Positions 48,561-60,229 of a DNA stretch of 64,000 nt are shown piece by piece. Origin of the DNA: Epiperipatus broadwayi (taxonomy: Eukaryota; Onychophora; Udeonychophora; Euonychophora; Peripatidae); assembly GCA_028023455.1 (NCBI GenBank), contig JAQFVV010006475.1, forward strand, positions 248,001 to 312,000, in the 5' to 3' direction. The position numbers and the translations under genes were made by a program. The notes below the pieces were generated by a model that saw nothing but the letters and a program-made list of their open reading frames with translations, was not told the origin of the DNA and did not search any database. Position 1 is the stretch's first letter, and every line of letters starts with the position of its first letter.

Positions 48561-49996
48561 CAGTGATCTTCAATCTTTTCACACCTGCTGCGGCCCGGCA
48601 AAAATAAGGATAAAATTTCACAGACCAGCAGAAGTCTACAGATAAATTTTTTTAAAGATTTAAACTGCTAAGCCTTAGATGAGCATAATTGTTATAACTG
48701 ACCAAAACAACACACTAGTTACCATGTATTGTAATGGTGTTGCTTACCTCCACATGCTGAACCCTCTCTCGAGTTGCGCAGTCATACTGCTACAGAAGAC
48801 AGTACAATAACAATTATTCTCATTAATGTGCCTGCATTGCTATGTTTATTATTTCATTGTTAAAATATGCAAGAATAAAATGTTATTCACCTGAATGTTG
48901 GGAAATATCATAGCTAATGTAATTACACGACAATGATTATGATAAATGTAATATTTGTATTAAATGTTAAATATACAAGATGAAGTTATGTATATATGGA
49001 GTTTGTATAATAAAAAACTTTTTTTTGAAATTTTGAATTTTTTTAGAAAAATAATGAAAAATTTAATTCTAATGCCCCCCCCCCCCATAAACATCTGTGC
49101 TAACTAGAAAAACAAATTAATTTATGTATGATTGATTAGATTTTGGTTTTTATTGTTTTTTTTTTAATTGGATAAAACTGAGATTAAAATAACACCAGAT
49201 TGTATTAGTTGTTTACTCTTGAAGTCAACTGAGGACCACTTGTAAAGCCACTGGGAAAATTGAGCTGAAAAGTTGTTTTGGTAAAGTGTCACATAGCTTC
49301 ATTTGACAAAATTTTGGAACATACTATACACAAAGGCCGTGATGATAGTTCACTGTCCAGAGCAACTATAAAACCAAGTTTTAAATACTCCTTACTGTAA
49401 TTTTTAATAAAATGACCTTTTTTGTTTTTTCCTGCACATTCTAAAGTATCGACATATCTTTTTTTCCTCGTTTCTTCAAGAGTTGAAACTCTAGTACTTG
49501 GCATACTTTCAGTATCAGCATCACTTTTTACTGGAATATTATCCTTGTCTCTTCTTAAGAAGGCCAAAAGATTTTGCTGTTTGACTTTTTTTGTCTCCAT
49601 TTTGTGAAGTTTACAATTTCACAAAGAATTGTCACACACAAAATAAAAAGATGATATAAATGCAATAAAAAATTTTGCTACATGTGACCAATAAATGAGC
49701 TGGTGCAATTATCATGAGATTGACACTTTGTCTTTTAAAGATTGCATTTTCAGATAAATTCCTTCGATTATTATTTAGTAATTATAGTATTGTCTAATAA
49801 TTGAAATAAAATTTTGATTTATAATTAATTTTATTTAAGCAGTTGCGATGAAAAAATAAATAAAAATTGTTTATTAATTAAAATTTTAAAAACTTATTAT
49901 TTTGTTATTACAAACTTTCCTGTTAGTCTAGTGCGGACTGACAGAAAACTTCTACAGCCTGGCGCTGGTCCGCATACCAAGGATTGAAGGCCACTG
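48561..49996 (-). mobile_element. hAT-type DNA transposon, internally deleted
   Basis: The ends are inverted: CAGTGATCTTCAATCTTTT at the left and, on the opposite strand at the right, CAGTGGCCTTCAATCCTTGG. CGCTATCC (48,553-48,560) and CACTATCC (49,997-50,004) form an 8-bp target duplication (7/8). CAGTG termini and 8-bp duplications define hAT elements. Only the N-terminal part of a transposase-like protein is left, so this 1.44-kb copy is non-autonomous. A 12-C run lies at 49,075-49,086. Confidence 0.85.
49289..49600 (-). pseudogene. hAT/ZBED-type transposase N-terminus (103 codons)
   Basis: It starts METKKVKQQNLLAFLRRDKD and ends with RPLCIVCSKILSNEAM. The sequence YLKLGFIVALDSELSSRPLCIVCSKILSNEAM is the start of the BED-type zinc finger of ZBED5/SCAND3-like hAT transposases (YLKxGF...PxCxxCxxxLSNxAM), with the first two cysteines present. 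The histidine half of the finger and the RNase H-like catalytic domain are missing: the frame stops right after NEAM, at the internal deletion. The basic KKRKY-like stretch before it may be a nuclear localisation signal. The Met at 49,600 is the natural start. The plus-strand frame 49,422-49,607 is a shadow. Confidence 0.8.
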
Positions 49997-50004
49997 CACT
50001 ATCC

Positions 50005-50570
50005 AAATGTCATAAAAATTTTATTTTATTTATAAAAATTGTTTATTTTATTAGTCTTTTAATGCAATAGAGATCTCAATTGTACTTTATTTAAGTATGA
50101 AACTATGTTTAAAATATCCTTTGTTTTTCATAATATCAAACTTCTTTATTAATTTTAATATTTCCATTTTTTTAATACTTCTATAAAGCCTCATTGATAT
50201 TTAAAGCATGCTCAAACATTAATATTTTTATTATTTAATGTGTGTGTGAAAATAATTAGTCATCCACAAAAAAAAAATTAAATACATAAATAATATTTAA
50301 AATATATAGGTAATGTATGTATCATATAGGTAATGTTTATGAATTGCTTATTTTATTTGCAAGCAAAGAAATATATATTTTAAAATATATTTCTTTATAA
50401 ATAAAGGAATCAAAGTCATATTTCAGTTTATTAAATAAAATATTTTATTTGTTCTCTAAAATATAATTATTATTTAAATAACTTATTTAAGTTTGGGGCA
50501 AACTTTAAGAAAATAATGTGTCAGTTTAAAATAGTCTTATAGAACTGATAATATATATATTGTTGGTAAT
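50005..50570. other. AT-rich spacer
   Basis: Nothing recognised apart from short AT-rich palindromes such as AAATATATATTTTAAAATATATTT near 50,370. Confidence 0.4.
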
Positions 50571-50960
50571 TTAAAAAGAAAGGTGAGGAAAAGATTGAGA
50601 ATTGTGTGTGGTTGTGAGATGTGAATACTGAAATAAGGATTAAGAATAGATTCTAAGCTTTTTAAATATGAGTATAGAGAGTAATAGAGATGATTAGTTG
50701 AGCACATAGAATAACAAATAAGAAAGTTTTGTTGAGAGAGGATGAAGAAAAAATGTATGATTGGAAAAATTGAAAGTAGGAAGAGAAATGATGTCATATA
50801 TTGAGAAGAAAGAATTTGTTAATGAAAGATATTTCGGAAAGAATGGTGGATGATAATAGAAGAAAATAAAGGAAGTGGATCTTTTTGGATGACATAAAGG
50901 ATGGAATAAGTACATGGAATATAAACTTAAGCAGTGAACAGAATTGAGAAACAAGTTGAT
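50571..50960 (+). pseudogene. RTE-like LINE 3' end
   Basis: Plus-strand blocks in mixed frames read RMISWAHRITNKKVLLRED, then KIESRKRNDVIY and, near the end, DDIKDGIS. They resemble the extreme C-terminal region of RTE/BovB-like polymerases (R.SW.D.ITN..VL....E, GK.EGKR, W.DDI). Frameshifts and stops are present. The minus-strand frames at 50,537-50,797 and 50,694-50,954 are its antisense shadows. Confidence 0.65.
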
Positions 50961-51229
50961 TATGTGGTTGCTTTTTGAATCTCCACAGGACAGAACAATC
51001 AGATTAATAGAAATGATATTATTACGTAGTCATGTTTAATCAGTTTTTCTAAAATTACATTAAAACTTAATAAGCGCTTAACAACTATGATCATCATCAG
51101 AAAACATCAGCAATATTGATTCTAAAAATGTAGTTTGATAAAAGAGGGGGGGGGACATTATTTGATATGAAAAAGGATTAATTATCCAGGTTATGATTTA
51201 TTTTTAAATATCATTGAAAGTGTTTTAAT

Positions 51230-51805
51230 ATCTTTTACTACAGAATAATAAGATATTATGAAGAACAAAGAAAAAGAGCAGAATATTTGGAGGATATTTT
51301 ACTTACCCATGACATAAAGGAAGAGATATGTAGATGATTATTGATATTTAATAAAATAGACAGATAGATTTATTTATAGAGGATGTTAATAAGATGGATA
51401 AAAATATTAAATTTATTGTGAAAAAGAAGAGAATAATATACTGACATATTTAGATATAAAGTTGATGAAGTCGTATGAAAAAGGGAAATGTAGATTGAAA
51501 TTTCAATTCATAATAAAAGTAATATAGATAACTAATTGACACTCAAATATAAAACAAATACATATATTCTAGAATTCATAGAGCATTAAATTATTGTTCA
51601 AGTAAAGAAGATGATGTTGAACAAATAGATTTAATAAAAGAAGAATTTATAAAGAATGATTATCCAAATAAATTTATAAATGATAATATTAGATTAATAG
51701 AAAATAAGATAGATTATATAAATAATAATAAAGAAAAAAAAAGATTGAATAATTATGTAGTTAAAAATTTAAATAAAGTTATAGTAAAATTAATAAAAAA
51801 TGTAG
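51230..51805 (+). pseudogene. Penelope-like reverse transcriptase, C-terminal half
   Basis: Plus-strand blocks are RKRYVDDY (catalytic YVDD at 51,327-51,338), FIEDVNKMDKNIKF, then EKEENNILTYLDIKLM, then RIHRALNYCSSKED and a long open stretch with EEFIKNDYPNKFINDNI. This matches the palm-to-thumb order of Penelope-like elements (YVDD...I.FT.E.E....L.FLD....R.H..L..CS...E...L...L..NGYP..FI). Two or three frameshifts and stops occur before 51,590; after that the frame is open to the Merlin insertion. No GIY-YIG endonuclease was recognised beyond the insertion. Penelope-like elements commonly carry hammerhead ribozymes, relevant to repeat F2. Confidence 0.75.
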
Positions 51806-52849
51806 GATAAATTTCTATTCCCTGGTGTTACCACGGGCTGGCGTTGATGCTAATCAAAAACATATACATATAACGATTCCGGGTCGGGTCCGTGATTGAT
51901 TTTATATAAAAAGATCTGATTTAGATTTCTAATAAAATATTATAGTAACTAATACTATATGATGTTAGTCTTTCATTTTTGTAAATGTTTATTAATCTTT
52001 TTTTTTTTAGTTTGTGTGTGTGTCTTTAAAGTTGCGTGTTTTTCTAAAAAATTTTTACTTTATGTGTGAGTTTTAAAGTTACGGTATTTTTTTCAAGAGT
52101 AAATAAATAATTTTATTAAAAACAAATACGTAATTATAAATCTATAATAAGTAATGTAATTTATATACTACAATTTATAATTGATACCCGACTACTGTGT
52201 TGTTTTTTTTTACAGTAATTAAAACTCACAAATATAAAAAGTAACATTATTTAAATAGTACAATTTAAAAATATTTCCCACAAACTTTTTTTTTTTTTAA
52301 GTTCAAAGTAGTAGGTTGTTTTTAATAGTGTGAATCTGTTAAAAGTAACTTTAAATTTATATACTACATTTAGATTTAGTATACGAATAATTTTTTTTTT
52401 TTTTGTGACAGTAATTAATACTCAGAAACTGTGTTGTTTTCGTTTGTGTATATATTTTTATAACAGATATAACGTCATTATTTTAATACAAAATAATGCT
52501 GTTTGTATAAAATAGAAAAACATTTGGATAAAATATATTCCTAAATCATTAATTAAATTAATAGTTAATATACAAATAAAAAAACAATTCACCTACATGT
52601 TCTTCTTTCTTGGTCTATTGGGGGGGGGGGGGACAAACAACATTGTCCGTGGTGAAAAAATTGGTCAAAAATACATGTTTGAGCGAAGAAACATCAATAA
52701 CAAAATAACACTGGAACTGGTTATTGAACTGTGTGAACATATTAACAACAACAAAAAATTGAACTACTTTGTAATGAGTTGCACCTCAAACAAGATCACA
52801 CTCAAAACATCTTCTCTTTTGTGAAGACGTCACCAAAGGAACTCGCACA

Positions 52850-53500
52850 AATTAATCATCCATGCATTGCCTTTGTGTCCCACGATGTTTTGGGATTTGA
52901 GGCAGCCCCATAAATGCTCAACATTTTGGGTATGCGCGCCTATGCTAGAATTCACAAAGTTGTAGCGGTGGTTTACACGCAGATGTTTAAATCCTGCTGC
53001 CTCCAGATCAGATGTTTATAACCTTTCCAGCAGTCAGAGTAGATGGTGGATCCTGGCTTTACATTGTCCTTTATGGCTTGCAGCAGTGTGGTGGCAGATC
53101 GAGTTGGAACCGCCACTGCAAAGCATTCACTAGTCACTCGGCACAACCCTCCAAAAATCCACTGCTGAGGAACCATTCTGCCCTGATGGTTCTTCTGACG
53201 ACTGAAAAGGGTCTCATCAACACCAACAGACATTCCTGCACCTCCGATTTGACAGCATGTTCTTGACGAAAGGCTTTCATGGCACAGCTCGTGAAGAGCA
53301 TGATTCCACCTGACATAGGCACCTTGACTCATCTCCAGATCTTTAACAGCATGTTCTACAGTTAGCTTTTCGCGGCTCCAATAGTAAAGCAACTGTAAAG
53401 ATTTCATGAAGGCATTTGGAATCCAATAGTAAAGCAAACCAGCTGCCTTTGCGAATAGAACACTTTCGTCGATAACTTTGCAATTTACATATAAAAGTTC
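52850..53500 (-). pseudogene. Merlin transposase exon 2 with DDE catalytic core, frameshifted
   Basis: It starts with RRKCSIRKGSWF in one frame (near 53,465-53,438), then after a frameshift runs into the 154-codon frame at 52,973-53,437 with LQLLYYWSREKLTVEHA, GVDETLFSR (first Asp, residue 74), WIFGGLCR and IYSDCWKGYKHL (second Asp, residue 135). After another frameshift near 52,985 come NHRYNFVN and HTQNVEHLWGCLK, with the Glu codon at 52,917-52,919. This is the D-D-E layout of IS1016/Merlin transposases. The segment LLYYW is partly duplicated near the first frameshift. The enzyme would cut and paste the element; two frameshifts make this copy inactive. Confidence 0.8.
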
Positions 53501-53505
53501 TCAGA

Positions 53506-53976
53506 TCTTGTTATGTATGTGTATAATTAAAATACACACAATAATAATAGTAAATGTTATAAATGGTGATTTAATATTTCATCTTCACGTATATATATAA
53601 CTTGCGTATGTATATGCGACAAATTATACACGTACATATGATTAAATATTAAATCCCCATTTACATTTACTATTATTATTTTGTGTGTGTTTTAATTATG
53701 CACATACATCACTACAAATGGAAAATAATTCACGGCAACAACTAAAAAGGAAAATAAACTCTCCCAAATATTTAAATGATTATTTGTTAAGTTCGAAGAC
53801 TAACAAATAATTTTCGAACTTGGGGCAAGTATTTTTATGTATGTGTATAATTAAAATACACACAAAATAATAATAGTAAATGTTGTAAATGGGGATTTAA
53901 TATTTAATCGTATGTACGTGTATAACTTGTCGCATATACATACGCAAGTTATATATATACGTGAAGATAAAAATAC
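53506..53976. repeat. Palindromic insert in the Merlin intron
   Basis: 53,579-53,709 and 53,833-53,973 are inverted copies about 130 bp long, including ATATATATAACTTGCGTATG, CGACAA and the GTGTATAATTAAAATACACAC terminus. Part of the same sequence also occurs once more at 53,513-53,595. A small hairpin (GTTCGAAGACTAACAAATAATTTTCGAAC) lies near 53,790-53,820 in the central part. It is probably a MITE that landed within or built up the intron. Confidence 0.7.
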
Positions 53977-54664
53977 TTTATTAATTTAAAATCATCTTTT
54001 ACTTGAATAGCTGTGTTATTTTGTAAAACAGCAAGAAAACAAATTCTTTTAGATAGGTTGATTAATTAAGGAAGGAACTTTGCAGATAAACAAGATGAAT
54101 AATTAAAAAGTAATCAGGCTGCAAAAGGATAATCAATCAAAGTAAAACCTAAGTCTAAATCTGCTTCTGCAAGTAAACTTGGAGGGTTTGATCTGACCAG
54201 GATGGACAAGATTTGACCAATCAAATCCAGAAAATCAGAACTGGTAAAATGAATGAAAGTGTAAAGCATCGGGCACTTACAACTGGGAATTCTACTGATG
54301 CAGATGAACTGTAAAAGGTGCTGAATGTTGCTTATTTAGCATGGTAGCCCCAGAATGGGACTGCTGGCCTCCGAATGTCCAAGAGTCAGCATAGGGACTA
54401 TGAAGTAGGTTGCATAGATCTTTATTATTATTTTGGTATACCTTCGGGTTTGTTGATATAAATATATCATGATTGTTTTAATGTATTCATGTAAATAGGT
54501 ATATATTAGTGTATTGTAATTAAATCTGCTTTTCTTATTCTACTGGCATTAGTCTCTGTGATTATGATTATTGTATGCATATATAGGCATGGCAAGGTTG
54601 GCATATATAGGCATGGCAAGGTTGGCTTACTGCATAGATTGTTTGCCAGTGAGTATTATAACTG

Positions 54665-54827
54665 GCGGACATAACAGATCTTTATTAGCACGTATTCGCA
54701 TTTCCTCACCACAAAGACACATCTTCTGTTTCAACAGGATATTTTTATTTTGTAAAAATGCCACAGCGCTAGCTTCACTTGATGACAATTGCCACAGCTT
54801 CAAATACTCCGAGCTAGAGGTGGCCAT
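54665..54827 (-). CDS. Merlin transposase exon 1 (N-terminal zinc ribbon half)
   Basis: From ATG at 54,827 (context AAGATGGCC) the minus strand reads a 66-codon frame including LKLWQLSSSEASAVAFLQNKNIL then MCLCGEEMRIRANKDL. This is the N-terminus of Merlin/ISXO2-like transposases, where a short helix region is followed by the first CxCG half of a zinc ribbon. The second half and the KGSWF motif are found only at about 53,440-53,480, so an intron of about 1.2 kb is inferred; a GTTATG donor just after the KDL codons (about 54,665) fits. The frame beyond the donor, to 54,627, looks non-coding. The plus-strand frame at 54,571-54,846 is a shadow. Confidence 0.65.
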
Positions 54828-55474
54828 CTTACTTGTTATTGAATGAATTCTTGCGAGAACATCTGTCGTGTGATTGTCAAATAACCGCTGTCATATACCC
54901 TTTAAAATAACTTTTTGAGTGTTGCACATTCGTAATGGAAGCTTCACGTCATTTTTAATAAACTTACAACACTAAAGTAAGTTACAGCACATTAAAAAAA
55001 AATATGTCTAATCAAATTTTAAAAAACTACGACTGGCTCAAATACACACACTCTCATGCAAAACTACAGAGAAAATAGATATTCGAATATTACGATAAAA
55101 TGACTAACAAAATCAACTACAGCAGCCAATAAACTCATTTCTCTTTGCTTTTAGCATAGAAAAAAGCCATAACCGGCAGCCATCGGGAACTCTTTCTGTG
55201 TTTTATCATAGAAAGAAGTCTCTTTGTGTTGGCTTCTGTCGCCACCCAACATAACGTGATGACTCTTGTTTGTGTTTTAATGTAGAAAATTTCCTCTTTT
55301 GTTGGGTGAATGCCGGTGAAACGGTATATTTCTTGGAATTGACCTAGAAATAGCGACATCTCTAGGCTAACACCAGGGAATAGAAAATTACCAAATGTAG
55401 TAATATAATAAATGTTAAAATAGTTATTAAAAAGAGAAAAAAATATGATTAGTACTTTAGAAAATAAATATAAA

Positions 55475-57663
55475 TGCAGATTGAGTTGGCGGATTGGGAA
55501 TACCAATAGTAGTAATCATTAAGCCAAACAGTCAAATTAGAATTTGTAGAGATTTATAATCATAGTGAACAAATACCTGTATAAAGGAGCATATCCAGTA
55601 CCAAATGTAAGAGAAGTGCTAGCTGGGTTAACAGATGTAAAGTTTTTTTGTGAAATTAGATCTGAATTTCGTGTATCATCAGATCAACTTTAACAATGTC
55701 TTTCAGGTTGTTTTGCTGTAATAGACTTTCATTTGGAATCTCCACGGTTCCCAACATTTTCAAGCAAACATTGACCACATTCTAAATGGATTAACAGGAA
55801 CCATACTATATTTTGATGATATTCTAATTACTGCAGTGACAATAAAAGATTTGAGACTAGGTGTTAAGAGTTTGCAAAAGACTAAATAGCGCTGATGCTA
55901 AGTTGAACAAGGAAAAATGTGTGTGGTAAACTCAAGAATTAGTTTTTTTAGGTCACATTATTTCAGACAGAGAGAAAAAATTATGTCCTGAGAACATCAA
56001 AGCAGTAAAAAATGCAAACAAATCCCAGAACATAAAACAACTGCAAGCGTTTTTGGAATTAATAAACTTTTATGAACCATTTCTAAACAATAAAGCAATG
56101 GTAGCTAAACCATTATACAATTTGTTAATAAAAAAATCAAAAATAGCAGTAGATATAAAAGCAAGATTCAGCATTTGAGAAAACAAGGGCACTGCTAAGA
56201 TCAGATGAGTTATTGTAGTGAGGAAGAACCGCAAATAACTACTGATGAAAAGGGAGAATGGCCATTGGTGTATGCTTTGTGCACTCAAACACAGAAAATA
56301 TTATAGCCAAATCGACAAAGAAGCATTGGCTATTGTATTTGCACTGAAAAAATTTCACCAATATATATGGTGGAGAAATGTTAAAATATTTATTGATCAT
56401 AACCCATTATTAGGTATTCTTGCCCATGACAAATTAGCGTCTGAACAGATTAGACTGAGGTTGTTATGCTGGTGGAATATTTTGGCCGTATATGATTATC
56501 AGTTACAATACAAAAAATGGAAAGAAGTCATGCACATGAATGCCCAGATAGACTATAATTTATAAATTTTGAAACGGAGATGAATTATGTAGAGAGTGTG
56601 AAATCAAGCATGATAAACAGTGAAACAATAGAAAAATGAACAAAAGATAATCAGGAATACCAGATATTAACCAAATGGATAAGAGAAGGATGGTCTAAAA
56701 CAAAACCAAGTTATTTAGATCAAGGGTTTTGCATAACCAGGGAAAGGTTGTCAGTATGTAAGGGATGATTATAATGGGGATAAAACAATATTACCACCTG
56801 CAGTTCATAATCTTGTGCTAGAATTATTGCATAGGAATAGTGAGAACCAAAGCTTTGACTTGTAGTTATGTCTGGTGGCCAAAAATAAATGCAGACATTG
56901 AAAAATATATACAAATGATCAACACTTGCCAGACAGAGATGGCACTTCTGGCAAAGAATTACAGTGTGACCATGGAAGATATTGCACATTGACCATGCAG
57001 GGTTAATCACAGAGAAAATTATATTAATGATAGTAGATGCATTTTCAAAGCGGACAGAATGCCACAAAGTAAAAAATACAAACACAGAGGAAACAAAGTG
57101 TTTTGACAAAGTTTTGTCAGTACAGAGATTACCGGAAATCAGTGTCAGATAATGTGGCTGGTTTCATGAGTCATATCATGCAAAAATATTTTAAAGACAA
57201 TGGATGATGAATGAAATTGTTATTAATCCATCCAAAGGAAAATGGAATGAGCCAAAGTAATTATGATAATGTGACATTCGAAATTGGAGCTGCAGTATGG
57301 ATTCATGACGTGTTGAGTAAAGCTTGAAAAGAGACAGTAGAAAATATTTTGTCAAATCATATGATAATTATTAGGGGTGAAAATGATGTAATATATAGAT
57401 GCCATGAAAACCATGTTAGAAGTCAGGAAATAACAGACTCATTCAATTTTGGAATGATGAATTTAGGAACACAAAAGAAAATGTGCAACCCAAAGGCAGA
57501 GATTCATGGAAACCAAAATGATAATGCTATTAGAGAAGAAATATCAGAAGAAAACGAAAATGTGCAAACACTTATAGAACAGAAAGAAGCAGAAAATGTA
57601 TAGTCAGAAGAAAAAAACACCCAGACCTATTCCGAAAAGCAGAAACTGAATAGATTTCAAGAT
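55475..57663 (+). pseudogene. Ty3/gypsy pol: reverse transcriptase, RNase H, integrase, decayed
   Basis: Plus-strand domains in order are listed here. RT starts near 55,495 with a WxxPIVVVIKPN...IRICRD-type block, then YLYKGAYPVPNVRE, and YFDDIL at 55,808-55,825 (catalytic box) followed by LGHIISD. RNase H is the 106-codon frame at 56,245-56,565 with YYSQIDKEALAIVFALKKFH and IFIDHNPLLGIL. Integrase at about 56,800-57,200 has SYVWWPKINADIEKYI and IVDAFSKRTE. The C-terminal tail at 57,349-57,603 follows the core, with VIYRCHENHVR as in related elements. Gag, protease and the 5' LTR are absent. Frameshifts and stops are numerous. It would copy and integrate the retrotransposon; it is dead here. 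Confidence 0.85.
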
Positions 57664-57694
57664 TGGGTGTAATAAAGTACATGGGGTATTTTCT

Positions 57695-57707
57695 GGAGTG
57701 GGGGAGG
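57695..57707 (+). promoter_or_regulatory. Polypurine tract of the gypsy element
   Basis: GGAGTGGGGGAGG lies about 30 bp after the end of the pol frame and is directly followed by TGTTATATTTTGG, a typical LTR start. It primes plus-strand DNA synthesis in LTR retrotransposons. Confidence 0.7.
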
Positions 57708-58490
57708 TGTTATATTTTGGAAAAAATATAGCTTTAGTAACCTTAATTTGTATAAGGTATAAAGCTAGGATTTGTGACTCCAAAAAAAAAAAAATAGAAA
57801 AGAATAGAAATTATAGACAGATATTGTAGTGGAAAGCAATGAAAAAGATTGCTTATAGATAAAAGAATTATGAATAATAATGCCGGAAAAGCTTTGTATT
57901 GTTTAATTAGAGCATTAAGCTATTTTAAACTAAGTAAACAAAATAATACAGAGGAATGGTCAGTTTAATAAATATTTGAAAGACTAATTGCAAGTTAAAG
58001 AAATGTACACTTATGCAATTAAAAGCTTGATTAATTTGTGAAAAGACTCAATACTGGCAGGGGATAGCTTAATGTTAATAGCTAGTACCTTTTATAATAA
58101 TTAATACTGGATATTAAGCTGTGGACAGAGTATTAATAGTGTGTGCGTAAAAGAGGAGTAGATTTTTCTTACCCTTTGTGTGATGGTGTTGCTATTGTGT
58201 CATGGAACATAGGAAAAAAGAAATCAAAGAAAAAGCTGTAGCAAAAGTTATAGTGACTTTTCTGCTACAAGGGACATTATCCCAGAGACCGAGCCTCTGT
58301 AGGTGCAAACAGCCATATAGGGAACTTAAACAAACCGCACGGTCTTTGTGTACATTTGATAAGGCTCATGAGAATTGTGTAAAGGCAGACTATGAGTATA
58401 AGCAATTTTTTAGTTATTTACCCAAGTCTGAGAATAATGATGACATTGGTTAGTCTTTAATCATGTGAGTATTAGCATTTAGTGGGAAGT
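57708..58490 (+). repeat. Probable 3' LTR of the gypsy element (right end uncertain)
   Basis: It begins TGTTATATTTTGG after the polypurine tract. TATAAAG near 57,763 and AATAAA near 57,969 could be promoter and polyadenylation signals. No second LTR copy is in the window, so the right end cannot be fixed; the stated end is arbitrary. The 83-codon frame at 58,202-58,453 shows no family. Confidence 0.4.
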
Positions 58491-60229
58491 AGTCCTCTAA
58501 TTCAAGAACGGATTTGATCACATTTGTAAATGCAGACATAGGAAGATATATGTGCAGGAATAACTTCTAGGTGGTCAGTTGTTAGTAGTCATCGGAATTA
58601 CTGAAGGTGCAATTATATATAATGTGTTATGTATATTAATGTAAAATATATTTTCATCGTTACTTTGATGTTACTGTTTAAAACTTAGTCTATAAATTTT
58701 GTGATATTGTTGGCAATCCAGCTTCGTGGTTGAATACATGACAAATGCTAACAGGTTTCAATATTGTTATATATATATAATAAATGTGTGCATATTGTAA
58801 GTTATATATTGTTATTAAAAAAATTAGTAATAATTGATACCTGTTATTATGATTCAGTCTATCCATGTTTACAATATATATATATAGCAAAACAAAACCA
58901 AAAGTTATAAAAGTATTTACACTTTAGTTAAACCAGTAATGATTGATCATTTCTTCTAAGTTATTTTTGTGGTGTATGTGTGTTTATTGAGAGCAAAGAT
59001 AATTATCTCAAGTTTTTTTTTTACATCGATTTGATGTTTGGATGATCGTTTACTAAGATGGCTAACAACTCCTATTAATTTTTAATGTTGCTTCTGCTGA
59101 ATGATGGATGAATTAGAAGATTCATCACAAATTTTTCTTTTTTAAAAAATGCTTCTCAAGCCCAAAAGACTCTGATCCTCTTCTCCGGGTTGGGAAATAC
59201 ATTTGTTTAATATGATTTTTTTTCCTTAGCTATGCTTGCGTACATAAATGACTTTCCATTGATATAAGATGGAAAAATACAGATAGGAGAGTGGAAAAAT
59301 CTTAGGCCATTTATCTTCTATATCTTGGCAGTTATAACAAACATAAATGGAGATTTTTCTTTTACTTGTTAAAAGTAAAGTTAATGAGGCTGAAGTTTTT
59401 TATTAAGTTCTCCAATCTTTTTTTTTATAGATTTTTTTTTATTGTTGCCATTTTTATTTATATCACAAATAAAACATGAATCAATTTAGATGCATAATGA
59501 AACCTCTCTTATCGTCACCATTTATACTGTTAAAATTTGACATTCCAATCATTGAATTTCAAAATTAAAGGTCTCAATATTTCTGTGAATTTATTTATTT
59601 TTTTATTTTTATAACTGGATAGATCTAAGTAGTTTTAAGTCAGTCAATGGTAAAATTAATTTTCTTTGATGCATAATATATATTGAAACAGTCAGATCCA
59701 TCTATCATCCTGTTTCACCTACTATATTCTATAGTAGTATTTTATTTCTATACATATATACCCAAATCCTCGTATATTAGACTAATTTTAAAATTAATAA
59801 ATATCATTATATATGTGTGTGTATTATAACATACATTGTTGGAAACATATGTATATGTGTAATAAATAAGTGTATTCGCACATATATACTCTATATTTTA
59901 ATAAATGTAAATCTTGTTGTATGTGAAACCAAAACCTTCATATATGCAGAAGAAAATGTAATGTTATAGATTTAAAGCATTATAGATTTTCTTTTATTTT
60001 AAATATTATTGTAAAATTAATATAGAAATTATAATATTTCTGCATATATAGATAAATTATGCATAAACGTGTTACATATAGAGTAAGATGTTTACCACGT
60101 TTTAGATTTGTTTTTCATAAAAAAATAATTTAATAAAATTAATCCTTCTCACTATATTTTGACCTACTTAAAAGGTTAAAGTAAAAATAGATTTAAAAAT
60201 AAGTTTGAATAAATTAACCTGGTCAAAAT
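58491..60229. other. AT-rich spacer, nothing recognised
   Basis: The stretch contains TA-rich microsatellite-like runs near 58,777 and 58,876-58,887, and TATATGTGTGTGT near 59,810. No gene signature is present. Confidence 0.4.

Larger units (their letters stand above)
51806..55392 (-). mobile_element. Merlin-type DNA transposon, 3.59 kb, with TIRs and 8-bp target duplication
   Basis: The left end reads GGATAAATTTCTATTCCCTG (GG at 51,805-51,806) and the right end, on the opposite strand, GGTAATTTTCTATTCCCTGG; inverted similarity runs about 27 bp through GTGTTA. AAATGTAG flanks both sides (51,798-51,805 and 55,393-55,400). GG-starting TIRs and 8-9-bp duplications are typical of Merlin/IS1016-like elements, as is the encoded DDE transposase on the minus strand. 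The insert interrupts Penelope-like sequence. Other content includes a palindromic insert (53,506-53,976), a 13-G run (52,620-52,632) and a 24-bp duplication near 54,574. Confidence 0.85.

Noticed and set aside
52597-52824. Plus-strand 75-codon frame with a glycine run
   Set aside because: The run comes from a 13-G homopolymer and the frame is antisense/downstream of the Merlin transposase; no family match seen.
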